From a virus: a stretch of 34,692 nucleotides of DNA. The notes under the pieces were generated by a model. The model did not search any database. It was not told where the DNA came from and was given only the letters and a program-made list of their open reading frames with translations. Numbering within the stretch: position 1 is the first letter of the stretch; every line of letters starts with the position of its first letter. The stretch lies in the IMG/VR virus record IMGVR_UViG_3300010379_000024, positions 1 to 34,692 of that record. One strand, given 5' to 3'. Below, piece by piece: positions 22,158 through 29,594 of this stretch. The position numbers and the translations under genes were made by a program.

Positions 22158-23141
22158 CTACTTCATAGATACCACGAAATGCTCTCCACACCAGTCGAGT
22201 GCTTCGAGCCAAGAATTGAAAACTCCAAGGGCCACGCCAATGTCAAGCAAGCTCATGGTGACCCCCGTGGAGTGGTCGTTAAGGACACCGCTCTCAACAT
22301 GGAAGGACCCACTCGGAGTCCGTGAGCGGCCCCTCAACTCCCGACCCGGAACGAAGACTGGCAACCACCCAGTCGATGTCTCCAGGGTCACAAAATCCAG
22401 GCCCCAGCTCTTGACCAGGCTCACCTTGTCGGGAATACTTCTTAGCACCGAGTTTCGTTCGTACTTGATTGATCGCCCAGCAGATGCGATCACAGATGCC
22501 GTGCCAACGCTGGCGGTCACCGGTTCTTTCGAACTCAAGGTAGATAGCCGGGGGGATTCCAATAGCCACGTCGGCGCTACCTCTGGTAGCTCCACTCTCT
22601 CCGGGGAATCTAGTCCCACGTATTCGTAGTGTTTTCCACTGCGGGGATGTAGACTCGGGGGAGCCACCACCAGTGATTTGTCCCCCAAGATTTTGATCTC
22701 TTCGTGAGTACTCCAGCCTCCCGTCCCAGATGCCCCCCAGGTATCCCATAATCCCCAGATCATACCTGTCCGGACTGACTGCGTCCCGGACGGCACGCGA
22801 AAATAGAAATGGAGACCACCACCGCCGGTCCGAACACTCCACGATGGAGAACTCAACCACTGGTGAAACGCGCACATTTTCTGCCATGTAGCTATCGCCC
22901 TCTCGCCATCGCAGTCGACCACGATGATCTTGATCGGTGTCGGAGACAGGACTCCGGTGACAAGTTGTATGTTTGGTGCAAACCACTGGTCGTACACCCA
23001 CTCTGGCACTGCCTCGAGATTGTAGGCACCGCGGTAAGCTGAGAGCTGGGGTGCTTTGGCGTCACCGCGTGACGGCAGCGGACAAAGCCCCAACTCTCTG
23101 TACCTGGCCACCCACCGCTTTGTGGAGTCGGCGTCATCCAT
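22158..23141 (-). CDS. Prim-pol-type primase/polymerase
   Basis: The 327-residue product has the archaeo-eukaryotic primase (bifunctional primase/polymerase N-terminal) motifs: VVDCD (74-78) for metal binding, SVRTGGGGLHFYFRVP (102-117), and EIKILGD.SLVVAPPSLHPRSGKHYEYV (148-175), including the conserved His and strand. The last 90 residues (from about 240) are a separate alpha/beta region that may be a primase C-terminal domain. It would start DNA synthesis at the phage origin. ATG at 23141 lies 4 bases after the previous stop; the ribosome site is weak, so coupling is likely. Confidence 0.8.
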   Translation of the reverse strand: MDDADSTKRWVARYRELGLCPLPSRGDAKAPQLSAYRGAYNLEAVPEWVYDQWFAPNIQLVTGVLSPTPIKIIVVDCDGERAIATWQKMCAFHQWLSSPSWSVRTGGGGLHFYFRVPSGTQSVRTGMIWGLWDTWGASGTGGWSTHEEIKILGDKSLVVAPPSLHPRSGKHYEYVGLDSPERVELPEVAPTWLLESPRLSTLSSKEPVTASVGTASVIASAGRSIKYERNSVLRSIPDKVSLVKSWGLDFVTLETSTGWLPVFVPGRELRGRSRTPSGSFHVESGVLNDHSTGVTMSLLDIGVALGVFNSWLEALDWCGEHFVVSMK

Positions 23142-23145
23142 TCGA

Positions 23146-23523
23146 TCAATACCGACCCTTGGGCCTTGCGGACGCGGCGACCGCAACAGCAGTCTCCATG
23201 TCAGACTTCACCTGGGGATGACCAAGGAAAGTAGTGAGCGCTGCGACCATCGGCGGCCATTGGTCGCCCTCGCGAGTGCTCAGCCAGTGAAGGTAGGTCA
23301 GACCAACCTGCAGGCCGTTCTCCTCGACTGAGGCAATCTCATTCAGAGACAATCCCTTGTATTTGCCGAAGTTAAGCTTGAAGCCCTTCCGGTAATCGAA
23401 CAACTCCTCGGGTGTCATGTTCGAGGTGTCAACCGGGGGCTTTGGCTCCCGGACTGGCCGGCTCTGTGCAGCCGCCTTGTTTCCGTAGGTCGTAGCCGAA
23501 GGAGCACTGTCGTAATAGCTCAC
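23146..23523 (-). CDS. Small protein with FGKYKG domain (ExoX C-terminal/DUF3820 type)
   Basis: The 125-residue product has a disordered N-terminus and then KLNFGKYKGLSLNEIA...GLTYLHWLS, which matches the small F.FGK.KG...I....YL.WL domain found alone in phages and at the end of exonuclease X-like proteins. It probably aids DNA binding. GTG start at 23523 with GGAG 8 bases upstream. It lies between the Rad52-like and primase genes. Confidence 0.75.
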   Translation of the reverse strand: MSYYDSAPSATTYGNKAAAQSRPVREPKPPVDTSNMTPEELFDYRKGFKLNFGKYKGLSLNEIASVEENGLQVGLTYLHWLSTREGDQWPPMVAALTTFLGHPQVKSDMETAVAVAASARPKGRY

Positions 23524-23644
23524 TCTTACATCTCCATCTCAATGAAAACTGGTTGAACCTGAAACTCTGCTAGTGTGTCAAACGGAAGGTCGCTGGGGCG
23601 GCATGCCAAGACTGACAAATCCCGTGCATCCCGTCCCCAGTAAG

Positions 23645-25027
23645 TCAGAAAGGGCTGGTAGCTGCTTCCTCGGTTGCCATGTTGCTGCGGGCGTGCGAGA
23701 TCTGCTCATCCAGGAACTTCTGGATATTGCCAAGCCACACACTGTCTGCAAGGCCGTGCAGGCGGTCTGGGACCTCGCCGGTGACTCCCGCGCAGTTCTT
23801 GCACTGCGGGGCGACCTCCTGGAACAACTCCTTGACCTGGTCGGCGGTTGAATCCGCGCCGGTCTGATACTTGATCAGCGCCTCCATTGAGGTCACGATC
23901 TTCTTGCGAACGTCAGCCAGATTGACCCCGGTGGTGGAAGGGGCGGTCGGCTGTGGGGTCGGCTTGTCGGAGTGCTCGGAGACGGCGGAAGCTAGATGGT
24001 CAAACTCGCCGTTGTACTTCGGCGACTTGATCAAGTGACACACTACACTCAGGCAGATGTCCTCGAGCTGAGCCGGGGTCCAGTCGGCCATCCCGCGGGG
24101 ATACCCCTTGTCGATGGCTTCCTTGGTCATGCCCTGCACGAGCCGCTGGTCAAAGATGCCTTCCATCCGCTTGGCCCAATTGAAGACACTCCGGGCGTCG
24201 CGGGGCAGGTTAATCGGGCTGGCGGCTGGCTTGCCGCCGGGGCCCAGGGCTGCTGCGTGGGCCGCTTGGGCGGCTTTTGCCTGCTCTTCACCCTTTACCG
24301 GACCTGCCGGCTTGATGGTTCCTCCAGGAACCACTGGGTCGGGGGTTACGGGAACATCGCGTGGACGTGTCTCGAGTACATTGACGACATCGCTGACCTG
24401 CAGGGGTCTGGGCAAATTGCCCGCGGCGACGTGCTCTTTAATCGCGGTCTTTACTCGGGACTCTGGGCTGAAGTCGACGACTATTCCATGCTCGTTGACA
24501 TCATGACGGATCGGGGTGACGATCCTGACGGGAGTCCGCTCGAGCGGCCTGTTGTCCAGGTTGAGCCAGAGAGGAGTGCCTTTCTTGTACAAATATCGCC
24601 CTATGCCCCACGAATCCTGAGCAGCTCTTCTGAGGGAGTTCGTGAATAAACTCTTGGCCGAATTGTCGTCGTCGCGGATCAGCTCACCGCCGGACTTCTT
24701 GACCATGTCCTCTTTGCCACCGCCGTCTTCCTTGGTCAGCCAGTGCCAGCCGTTTCCGAGGATCGCCGGCTGTTTGGCTTCTGGGCCAGGAACTAGGATG
24801 GACAAGGCACAGACCATAACCCCGCCGTCGCCAACCGAGTAGGTGGGATACCAGCCTGTCGGGCCGCACACCGTGTCGAGCCGATTCTCAATGGCACGCT
24901 TGTCCAAATATGTGAGCACGCTGGTTCCGCGGCCAGGAACTTCTGATAGCTCGTGGGGGTGGAACGGAGCCCACAGGGCGTTCCAAAACGCCAACTGCAA
25001 ATCCGTCAGCTCAAGCACATAGCTCAT
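23645..25027 (-). CDS. Rad52/22-like single-strand annealing protein
   Basis: The 460-residue product has the Rad52/22 pattern at about 20-157: YLDKRAIENRLDTVCGPTGW, VMVCALSILV, KSGGE....DDNSAKSLFTNSLRRAAQDSWGIGRYLYKKGTPLWLNL. The NSAK/RRAA.. .GIGRYLY segment is the most characteristic. It anneals complementary strands during recombination and concatemer formation. The C-terminal 300 residues contain a Pro/Ala-rich linker and a helical region with a CKNC pair, not part of the core. The ATG at 25027 is preceded by AGAGAGAG only. It is the first gene of the leftward block, about 44 bp after a promoter. Repeat copy 6 lies inside. Confidence 0.85.
   Translation of the reverse strand: MSYVLELTDLQLAFWNALWAPFHPHELSEVPGRGTSVLTYLDKRAIENRLDTVCGPTGWYPTYSVGDGGVMVCALSILVPGPEAKQPAILGNGWHWLTKEDGGGKEDMVKKSGGELIRDDDNSAKSLFTNSLRRAAQDSWGIGRYLYKKGTPLWLNLDNRPLERTPVRIVTPIRHDVNEHGIVVDFSPESRVKTAIKEHVAAGNLPRPLQVSDVVNVLETRPRDVPVTPDPVVPGGTIKPAGPVKGEEQAKAAQAAHAAALGPGGKPAASPINLPRDARSVFNWAKRMEGIFDQRLVQGMTKEAIDKGYPRGMADWTPAQLEDICLSVVCHLIKSPKYNGEFDHLASAVSEHSDKPTPQPTAPSTTGVNLADVRKKIVTSMEALIKYQTGADSTADQVKELFQEVAPQCKNCAGVTGEVPDRLHGLADSVWLGNIQKFLDEQISHARSNMATEEAATSPF
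24410..24422. repeat. Dispersed near-palindrome, copy 6
   Basis: GGGCAAATTGCCC inside the Rad52-like gene, encoding GNLP. Confidence 0.8.
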
Positions 25028-25067
25028 GAAGGTTTCTCTCTCTTGGGTCTCTGGCGAACGACACATT

Positions 25068-25080
25068 AGAATCTTAGCAA
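25068..25080 (-). promoter_or_regulatory. Leftward promoter of the replication block
   Basis: Read leftwards, TTGCTAAGATTCT contains TGCTAAGAT, an extended -10, about 44 bp before the start at 25027. It resembles the rightward TTTGCTATAATTC elements. No clear -35 box. Confidence 0.5.
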
Positions 25081-25263
25081 ACCAAAATGTGGCCGTTCTG
25101 TCGTGCTCTCGTCCCAAAGAATATCGGCAAACCAACCGTCCTATAACCTACGCCCGAAAAAGAATTTGGATGGTTGGTGGTACCGTTCACTCCGGATATA
25201 TTCTGTCACAGGGTAGCAATCAGACGTTCACCATCACCGTCCGAAGGTTCCTTAGTCATTGAG

Positions 25264-25280
25264 CTGGGCAAATTGCCCAG
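25264..25280. repeat. Dispersed near-palindrome, copy 7 (17-bp form)
   Basis: CTGGGCAAATTGCCCAG, identical to copy 2. It lies in the intergenic space between the divergent blocks, immediately upstream of the ribosome site of the gene at 25293, where a bound protein could control that gene. Confidence 0.85.
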
Positions 25281-25292
25281 GAGACCTCCGAC

Positions 25293-25502
25293 ATGCCTGA
25301 TGAGCCAGAGATCCAGCCAACCGTGATCATGCGATTGACCTTCTTTGAGAATTTCGTACGGCGGTTCGAGGACCACCAGGTCTATCCGGTGATTGCGATG
25401 CGGCCAGCCGCCGAGATCGCGCTCACCTGGGTTGACTTCGTGGGCCGATACGCCGACGACCCGCAGTCAAAAATTGTGCGCCTGCCTCAAGACCAAGAGT
25501 GA
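25293..25502 (+). CDS. Small hypothetical protein
   Basis: The 69-residue product has a helical first half (TVIMRLTFFENFVRRFEDHQ) and a second short hydrophobic stretch (EIALTWVDFVGRYA). AGGAG lies 9-10 bases before the ATG and directly follows the 17-bp palindrome. No family recognised. It is the first rightward gene after the divergence point. Confidence 0.6.
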   Translation: MPDEPEIQPTVIMRLTFFENFVRRFEDHQVYPVIAMRPAAEIALTWVDFVGRYADDPQSKIVRLPQDQE

Positions 25503-25841
25503 TGGTTTGCCATACTTTTATAGCAGACACAACTCGACGCAGTCCGGGTAAAGCCGGTGCAGACAGCAAACAGCATGCTTTGAGGGCAGCCCAGCACGGG
25601 ATGCTGGGAGACTTGGTAAAACACAGGCCCCATCACATAACACCAACCCAGCCCCTTCGAGGGGCAAACCCCGGCAAGCCGAAGCACGACGCGACACGGC
25701 GGTCAGGGCGGAGAGGATGGGTTCAAGACCCGGTTGGCATGCACCTATCAGCATCTTTTGATGCGATGGGGGTAGGGGGGTTATTTCTACTATCCTTCCA
25801 AGGGAGCACCGCACCGCGGTTGCGACATTGAGAGACTTAGC
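25503..25841. other. Non-coding, hairpin-rich region
   Basis: No convincing gene. Stable hairpins are seen at 25590-25608 (CCCAGCA/TGCTGGG), 25651-25665 (GCCCC TTCGA GGGGC) and about 25747-25767 (GCATC TTTT GATGC). GGTGCA at 25556-25561 can pair with TGCACC at 25740-25745, which could close a domain of about 190 bases. It may encode a structured RNA or long leader; this is inference. Confidence 0.4.
25517..25525 (-). promoter_or_regulatory. Possible leftward extended -10 element
   Basis: Read leftwards, TGCTATAAA fits an extended -10 with no -35 box. Transcription from it would run antisense to the small gene at 25293 and then into the replication block. Confidence 0.3.
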
Positions 25842-26102
25842 ATGCTCTATGTGATCACAGAGCTGACCTGCTCTGAACCAAGCGGCAAAGAGTTGTACAC
25901 GATTTACAGTATCACGCCTAAACAGTTCTTGAAATGCCCGGAGGTTGAAGAAGAAGATGGAAATCAAGACCAATCAGCCGACCAACTACGAACGACTGCT
26001 GATCAAGAAAGAGATGGAACGACAGGAGTTGCAAGTTCGCAATCATCATTTGCAAGTTTGCAACCTGGCTTCCTTCCACCTCCGGCATCCCCATCCAACT
26101 GA
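25842..26102 (+). CDS. Doubtful small ORF, possibly frameshifted
   Basis: The 86-codon ORF has a protein-like first 36 residues (MLYVITELTCSEPSGKELYTIYSIT) and then turns polar and low in complexity exactly where another frame (25957-26178) becomes the better coding frame. GAGAG lies 8 bases before the ATG. It may be a short real gene, or the N-terminal half of one gene whose second half is in the next frame. Confidence 0.4.
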   Translation: MLYVITELTCSEPSGKELYTIYSITPKQFLKCPEVEEEDGNQDQSADQLRTTADQERDGTTGVASSQSSFASLQPGFLPPPASPSN

Positions 26103-26178
26103 AGCTGATCAGAGAGTCACTATCTATGTTTCAGCTCCCTGGAAAGCTGCAAACGATGAACCATACCTGCCGATCTGA
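25957..26178 (+). CDS. Small hypothetical protein
   Basis: The 73-residue product begins with a charged helix (NYERLLIKKEMERQELQVRNHHLQV) and ends IYVSAPWKAANDEPYLPI. G/C-ending codons are frequent in this frame across the overlap with the ORF at 25842. GGAGG lies 12 bases before the ATG; an in-frame TTG at 25945 is an alternative. No family recognised. Confidence 0.5.
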   Translation: MEIKTNQPTNYERLLIKKEMERQELQVRNHHLQVCNLASFHLRHPHPTEADQRVTIYVSAPWKAANDEPYLPI

Positions 26179-26245
26179 CGAAGTTCGCAAGCCTGCTGCG
26201 CCAGTGGTTAGCAACCCATTGCCAGGAACTAAAGGCCCCAAGAAG

Positions 26246-26282
26246 TAGACACTGGAACAAAGTGTGCTATAATTCTGATAGG
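26246..26282 (+). promoter_or_regulatory. Promoter of the packaging block
   Basis: TAGACA (26246-26251) as -35, a 16-base spacer, and TGCTATAAT with TATAAT at 26268-26273 as extended -10, followed by TCTGATAG. It lies 21 bp before the start at 26294. It is the most complete of the four related rightward promoters. Confidence 0.75.
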
Positions 26283-26293
26283 AGGACATCTGA

Positions 26294-26752
26294 ATGGCTT
26301 CACGTGCAGCAACTAACGCCAAAGCGAAGATGAAAGCCGCGGCCGGCGAAAGCAAGCTGCAGGGTGCCCTCAAGTCGGCGCTGTCGGATCGAGATAACTC
26401 GGTCGACATCGGCGGTTTTCTTGCGGATCTGATCGAGATCTGGGGCGGCCCCCGCCGCCTGGCAGAAGACATGCACCGGGAGTTCCAGGAAGCCGCTGTG
26501 GGCGGCATGACGCGGCAGCGCATCCTGGAGCAGATCGGTCGGTACATCACCTATGCCACGGATCGCCAAATCACCAAGACGGTCAAGCCATCGGAGATGA
26601 GCGACGCCGAACTTGAAGAGCTGGCGATGACCTACATGCAGAAGCTGAATGGTGGAGCGCCAGGCAATTTGCCCAGCGACCCTCTACCAGACCCCACTCG
26701 CAAGGATGCGACAGATGGCGGGCAGGAAGCACACCAGGCAGAAAGCCGCTGA
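26294..26752 (+). CDS. Putative terminase small subunit
   Basis: The 152-residue product is mostly helical with a basic N-terminus. The core DIGGFLADLIEIWGGPRRLAEDMHREF and MTRQRILEQIGRYIT, followed by EMSDAELEELA, resembles proteins commonly encoded directly before large terminases. The C-terminal tail is Pro/Asp-rich. AGGAGG lies 8 bases before the ATG. It overlaps the large terminase gene by 38 bp. It would recognise the packaging site and recruit TerL. The call rests mainly on position. Repeat copy 8 lies in its tail. Confidence 0.55.
   Translation: MASRAATNAKAKMKAAAGESKLQGALKSALSDRDNSVDIGGFLADLIEIWGGPRRLAEDMHREFQEAAVGGMTRQRILEQIGRYITYATDRQITKTVKPSEMSDAELEELAMTYMQKLNGGAPGNLPSDPLPDPTRKDATDGGQEAHQAESR
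26662..26674. repeat. Dispersed near-palindrome, copy 8
   Basis: AGGCAATTTGCCC inside the gene before TerL, encoding GNLP. Confidence 0.8.
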
Positions 26753-28601
26753 CAACCAGCCAATCGAACCGTTAGCCGACCCGACTCCCAAGCGGCGCTC
26801 AGGCAAGCGGTACATGACCGGCGGTCCGACTCCCATCTTGTCCCCCGAGATGTATGAGCGGATTGCGACACCGCCGGTTGAAGAGGAGGTTATCCCAGAC
26901 ATCGCGTCTGAGATGCCTCCTCCCCCTCCTCTGGACAATACTCGCCTGACAGACGCCCAGGCCGAGGAGTTCCGGTCAATCCTGTTCGAGGTCTACGCCA
27001 GACGCAATGAGGCGTTGAGGCTGTTCGACCCACTGGAGGAGCAGGAGCGCGGATTCGCGTCCCATGCGTCTGAGCGGATCGCCATCGGTGGAAACCGAGG
27101 GGGGAAGACCACGTTCACTGTGGTCGAGATCGCTCGCGCGGTCACGAACCAGGACCCCTACAACAAGTACCCCGCCGAGGGCGGTAAGTGCATCCTGGTA
27201 GGCCAGGACCTGACGCATTGCAGCAAGGTGTTCTACGCCAAGCTGTTCAAGCCGGGCGCGTTCAAGATCATCAGGGACCTCCAGACTGGCAAGTGGCGGA
27301 CCTACAGACCAAATGATCCGTCCGACGCCTTGCGCATCAACGAAGTGCGCAAGGCCCCACCTCTGATACCATCCCGCTTCTACAACTACGACCAGATTAG
27401 CTGGGAAGACAAGAAAGCCGAGATTCCAAAGTCGATTCCACTGTCGACCGGCTGGACCCTCTACTTTTTCAGTGGCCTGGCTGCTCCGCCCCAAGGGTGG
27501 AATGTTGAGATTGTCGTGTTCGACGAGGAAATCACTCACGAGCAGTGGTATCCGGAGATGTCGGCCCGGTTGCTCGACGACACGAACATCGATCCGCTGA
27601 CCGGTCGGCAGAAGGGTGGCAAGTTCCTTTGGTCAGCCACTCCACAGGCCGGCACACAGCAGCTCTACGATCTCAAGATCCGCGCGGACGACGACGCAGA
27701 GATTGGCAGAACGGACGACATCCAGCTCTTCCAGTTCGGCATGCTCGACAACCAGTTCGTCGGCGACAGGGCCAAGCAGCAATTCATCCAGAAGTTCGCA
27801 CATCGAGAGGACGAGATAGCCGTCCGAGTCCACGGAGAGTTCGCCCTGCTGGGCACCCGGGTCTACCCCGAGTTCGCCCCGAAGGGCGTCCATGGCATCG
27901 AGCCGTTCCCGATCCCGCACGACTGGACCCGCTACACGATCACCGACCCTGGACGGAACGTGTGCGCCACGCTGTTCTTCGCCGTCCCGCCGAAAAACCA
28001 CCCAATGAATGGACGCATCGTCATCTACGACGAGCTGTACATCCGCCGGTGCGACGCCAAGACCTTCGCGGAGCAGTTCGTGGCCAGGTGCCGCGGTGAC
28101 GTGATCGAGGCTGGCATCATCGACCATCGCGCCGGCCAGATCCATGACATGGGATCAGGCGCCACAGTTGAAAATCAGTACACGCGAGAACTAAAGAAGT
28201 TGGGCTTCAGGTTCGCGCACGGGAGCTGTGCTTTTCGGTGGGGCTCTGACGATGTCAAGGCCGGAATCGAAGCAGTGCATAATGCATTGCACATCAATGC
28301 TGATGGTTTCAGCGAATTCGTGTTCATGAAGGACAAGCTCAAGAATCTCTGCGGGGAAATGATGAAGTATTGCTATCGTCGTTTGCCGTCAGGGGTTGTG
28401 ACCGACGAGCCGATCAAGCAGAACGACCACGGGGTCGACGACCTGCGGTATGCGGCCCTCGCCAAGTTGGTTTGGAAGAAGCAGCGCAAAGCGAAACCAC
28501 AGAAGGGGTACACGATTCTGGCTATGGAAGCCAAGAAAGAAAGAGCCCGCCAGAAGAATATCAGCAAGAATCCTTTCGGTGCATCGATTTTGGTTGGGTA
28601 A
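26715..28601 (+). CDS. terL: Terminase large subunit
   Basis: The 628-residue product has an ATPase domain with Walker A GGNRGGKT (125-132), Walker B VEIVVFDEE (264-272) and coupling motif SAT (306-308). The nuclease domain follows, with acidic residues D410 (TITDPGRN), D469 (IIDHRAGQ) and D574/D575 (HGVDDLRYAA). This is the standard two-domain motor that translocates DNA into the capsid and cuts it. The first 75 residues are basic and Pro-rich. AAGG lies about 9-10 bases before the ATG at 26715. The frame is open further upstream without a ribosome site. Confidence 0.95.
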   Translation: MAGRKHTRQKAADNQPIEPLADPTPKRRSGKRYMTGGPTPILSPEMYERIATPPVEEEVIPDIASEMPPPPPLDNTRLTDAQAEEFRSILFEVYARRNEALRLFDPLEEQERGFASHASERIAIGGNRGGKTTFTVVEIARAVTNQDPYNKYPAEGGKCILVGQDLTHCSKVFYAKLFKPGAFKIIRDLQTGKWRTYRPNDPSDALRINEVRKAPPLIPSRFYNYDQISWEDKKAEIPKSIPLSTGWTLYFFSGLAAPPQGWNVEIVVFDEEITHEQWYPEMSARLLDDTNIDPLTGRQKGGKFLWSATPQAGTQQLYDLKIRADDDAEIGRTDDIQLFQFGMLDNQFVGDRAKQQFIQKFAHREDEIAVRVHGEFALLGTRVYPEFAPKGVHGIEPFPIPHDWTRYTITDPGRNVCATLFFAVPPKNHPMNGRIVIYDELYIRRCDAKTFAEQFVARCRGDVIEAGIIDHRAGQIHDMGSGATVENQYTRELKKLGFRFAHGSCAFRWGSDDVKAGIEAVHNALHINADGFSEFVFMKDKLKNLCGEMMKYCYRRLPSGVVTDEPIKQNDHGVDDLRYAALAKLVWKKQRKAKPQKGYTILAMEAKKERARQKNISKNPFGASILVG

Positions 28602-28646
28602 ATATAGGTAGCCGGATGAGAGTGTTTTGACGTCAAGGGGATTCAC

Positions 28647-28901
28647 ATGTCGTCGATTGAGAAGCTGGTTGCTGTGATTCTCGTGGTTTGCTGCCTGGCC
28701 ACTATGGCTTTTGTGGCGAATATCTCGTTGAACGCAGGACGCCAGCCAGAGTACCTGCCGGCGGCACAGCCCGTTCCCCGCGCCAACACCAAGTACGCCG
28801 TCACGTGCCCGAACTGCCGGTGTTTGTTCTACGTGTACGCACCGGGAACCGGTGCTACTGGCGATCTGAGGGTTGGTGAGATTGGAGAGGTGAAGAAATG
28901 A
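28647..28901 (+). CDS. Small membrane protein with CPNC motif
   Basis: The 84-residue product has an N-terminal membrane helix (about 7-26), then a short linker and YAVTCPNCRCLFYVYAP, a half zinc ribbon with three Cys. AAGGGG lies 6 bases before the ATG. Its stop overlaps the next gene (ATGA). Function unknown. Confidence 0.65.
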   Translation: MSSIEKLVAVILVVCCLATMAFVANISLNAGRQPEYLPAAQPVPRANTKYAVTCPNCRCLFYVYAPGTGATGDLRVGEIGEVKK

Positions 28902-29128
28902 GCGAACTATCCGAGGAGCTGGATAGCACCGTTGTCGGCGTGCTCTTGGTTCTGGTCCTTGCCGCCATGGTCTACCTTGCCTCGCAGAGTTCGTCAATCC
29001 GTCGCACGGTGCCCTCGCCCGAGCCGTCCCCTGTGCCTGGACCGGACTGTCCTGGGCCAGTGTGTCCCAAGAGTGGCGTCCGTCACCCAGCGTTTCCTTG
29101 GTTTCACCCATTCAAACGAGGTATTTGA
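28898..29128 (+). CDS. Small membrane protein
   Basis: The 76-residue product has one membrane helix (about 12-29) and a Pro-rich, Cys-containing exposed tail. It starts by ATGA overlap, with GGAGAGG upstream. Like its neighbour it lies between TerL and portal, an unusual place for membrane proteins. Confidence 0.65.
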   Translation: MSELSEELDSTVVGVLLVLVLAAMVYLASQSSSIRRTVPSPEPSPVPGPDCPGPVCPKSGVRHPAFPWFHPFKRGI

Positions 29129-29427
29129 TGTCAGTACCAGTGAAGTACGCTCCCCCGAAGCCGCCCCAGGTTGTCGTGTGGTTCCCCTCGCCGGGAATGA
29201 CGCCGACCACTGCGATCGTGACCAGGACTGGTCGCGACGCCATCGACGTGGCCGTTGTTGTTCCTGACTCGCGGTCCGTTCTTCCCAAGGATGGGGTGAA
29301 GTACGTTGGAGATCCTCGGATCATCACAAATGGATATGACCCGGAGGTTGGGCTGTGGGACTACACTCAGGAATCGAAGCAACTAAGGGAGCTGGTTCAG
29401 GAATTTCTGACACCCAGCGAAAAGTAA
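29128..29427 (+). CDS. Hypothetical protein
   Basis: The 99-residue product is beta-rich at first (QVVVWFP, TAIVTRTGRDAIDVAVVVP) and ends with a helix (ESKQLRELVQEFL). Its ATG shares the A of the previous TGA, with GAGG upstream. No family recognised. Confidence 0.6.
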   Translation: MSVPVKYAPPKPPQVVVWFPSPGMTPTTAIVTRTGRDAIDVAVVVPDSRSVLPKDGVKYVGDPRIITNGYDPEVGLWDYTQESKQLRELVQEFLTPSEK

Positions 29428-29594
29428 AGCAGTGCTACACATGTGGATACAGCGAGGTTCCCTACATCCTGATTGCTGTGGACACTCGCTATCTGTGTCC
29501 CAACTGTCGGGCTGAAAATCTCTGGCTGGATTCACTGTTGGAAGGACCCGCACGCAATGAGCACATTTGTAAATTACTCAGATCAAGAGATTGA
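29355..29594 (+). CDS. Small zinc-ribbon protein
   Basis: The 79-residue product contains QCYTCGYSEVPYILIAVDTRYLCPNCRAENLW, a CxxC...CxxC zinc ribbon. GGAGG lies 7 bases before the GTG start at 29355, giving a 73-bp out-of-frame overlap with the previous gene; no later start codon precedes the ribbon. It overlaps the portal gene by 38 bp. Function unknown. Confidence 0.6.
   Translation: MGLHSGIEATKGAGSGISDTQRKVKQCYTCGYSEVPYILIAVDTRYLCPNCRAENLWLDSLLEGPARNEHICKLLRSRD

Noticed and set aside
21640-22629. Long rightward ORF (329 codons) opposite the ParB-like and primase genes
   Set aside because: It is antisense to two genes with clear motifs and has no ribosome site or recognisable domain; GC-rich shadow frames are common here.
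22294-23001. 235-codon leftward ORF overlapping the primase
   Set aside because: It lies in another frame of a gene with conserved prim-pol motifs; its own translation has no domain.
23996-24649. 217-codon rightward ORF opposite the Rad52-like gene
   Set aside because: Antisense to a recognised family with no start signal of its own.
25716-25745. tRNA-like T-arm (GGGTTCAAGACCC)
   Set aside because: The T-stem is imperfect, no matching acceptor stem or anticodon arm lies at the right distance upstream, and no CCA follows.
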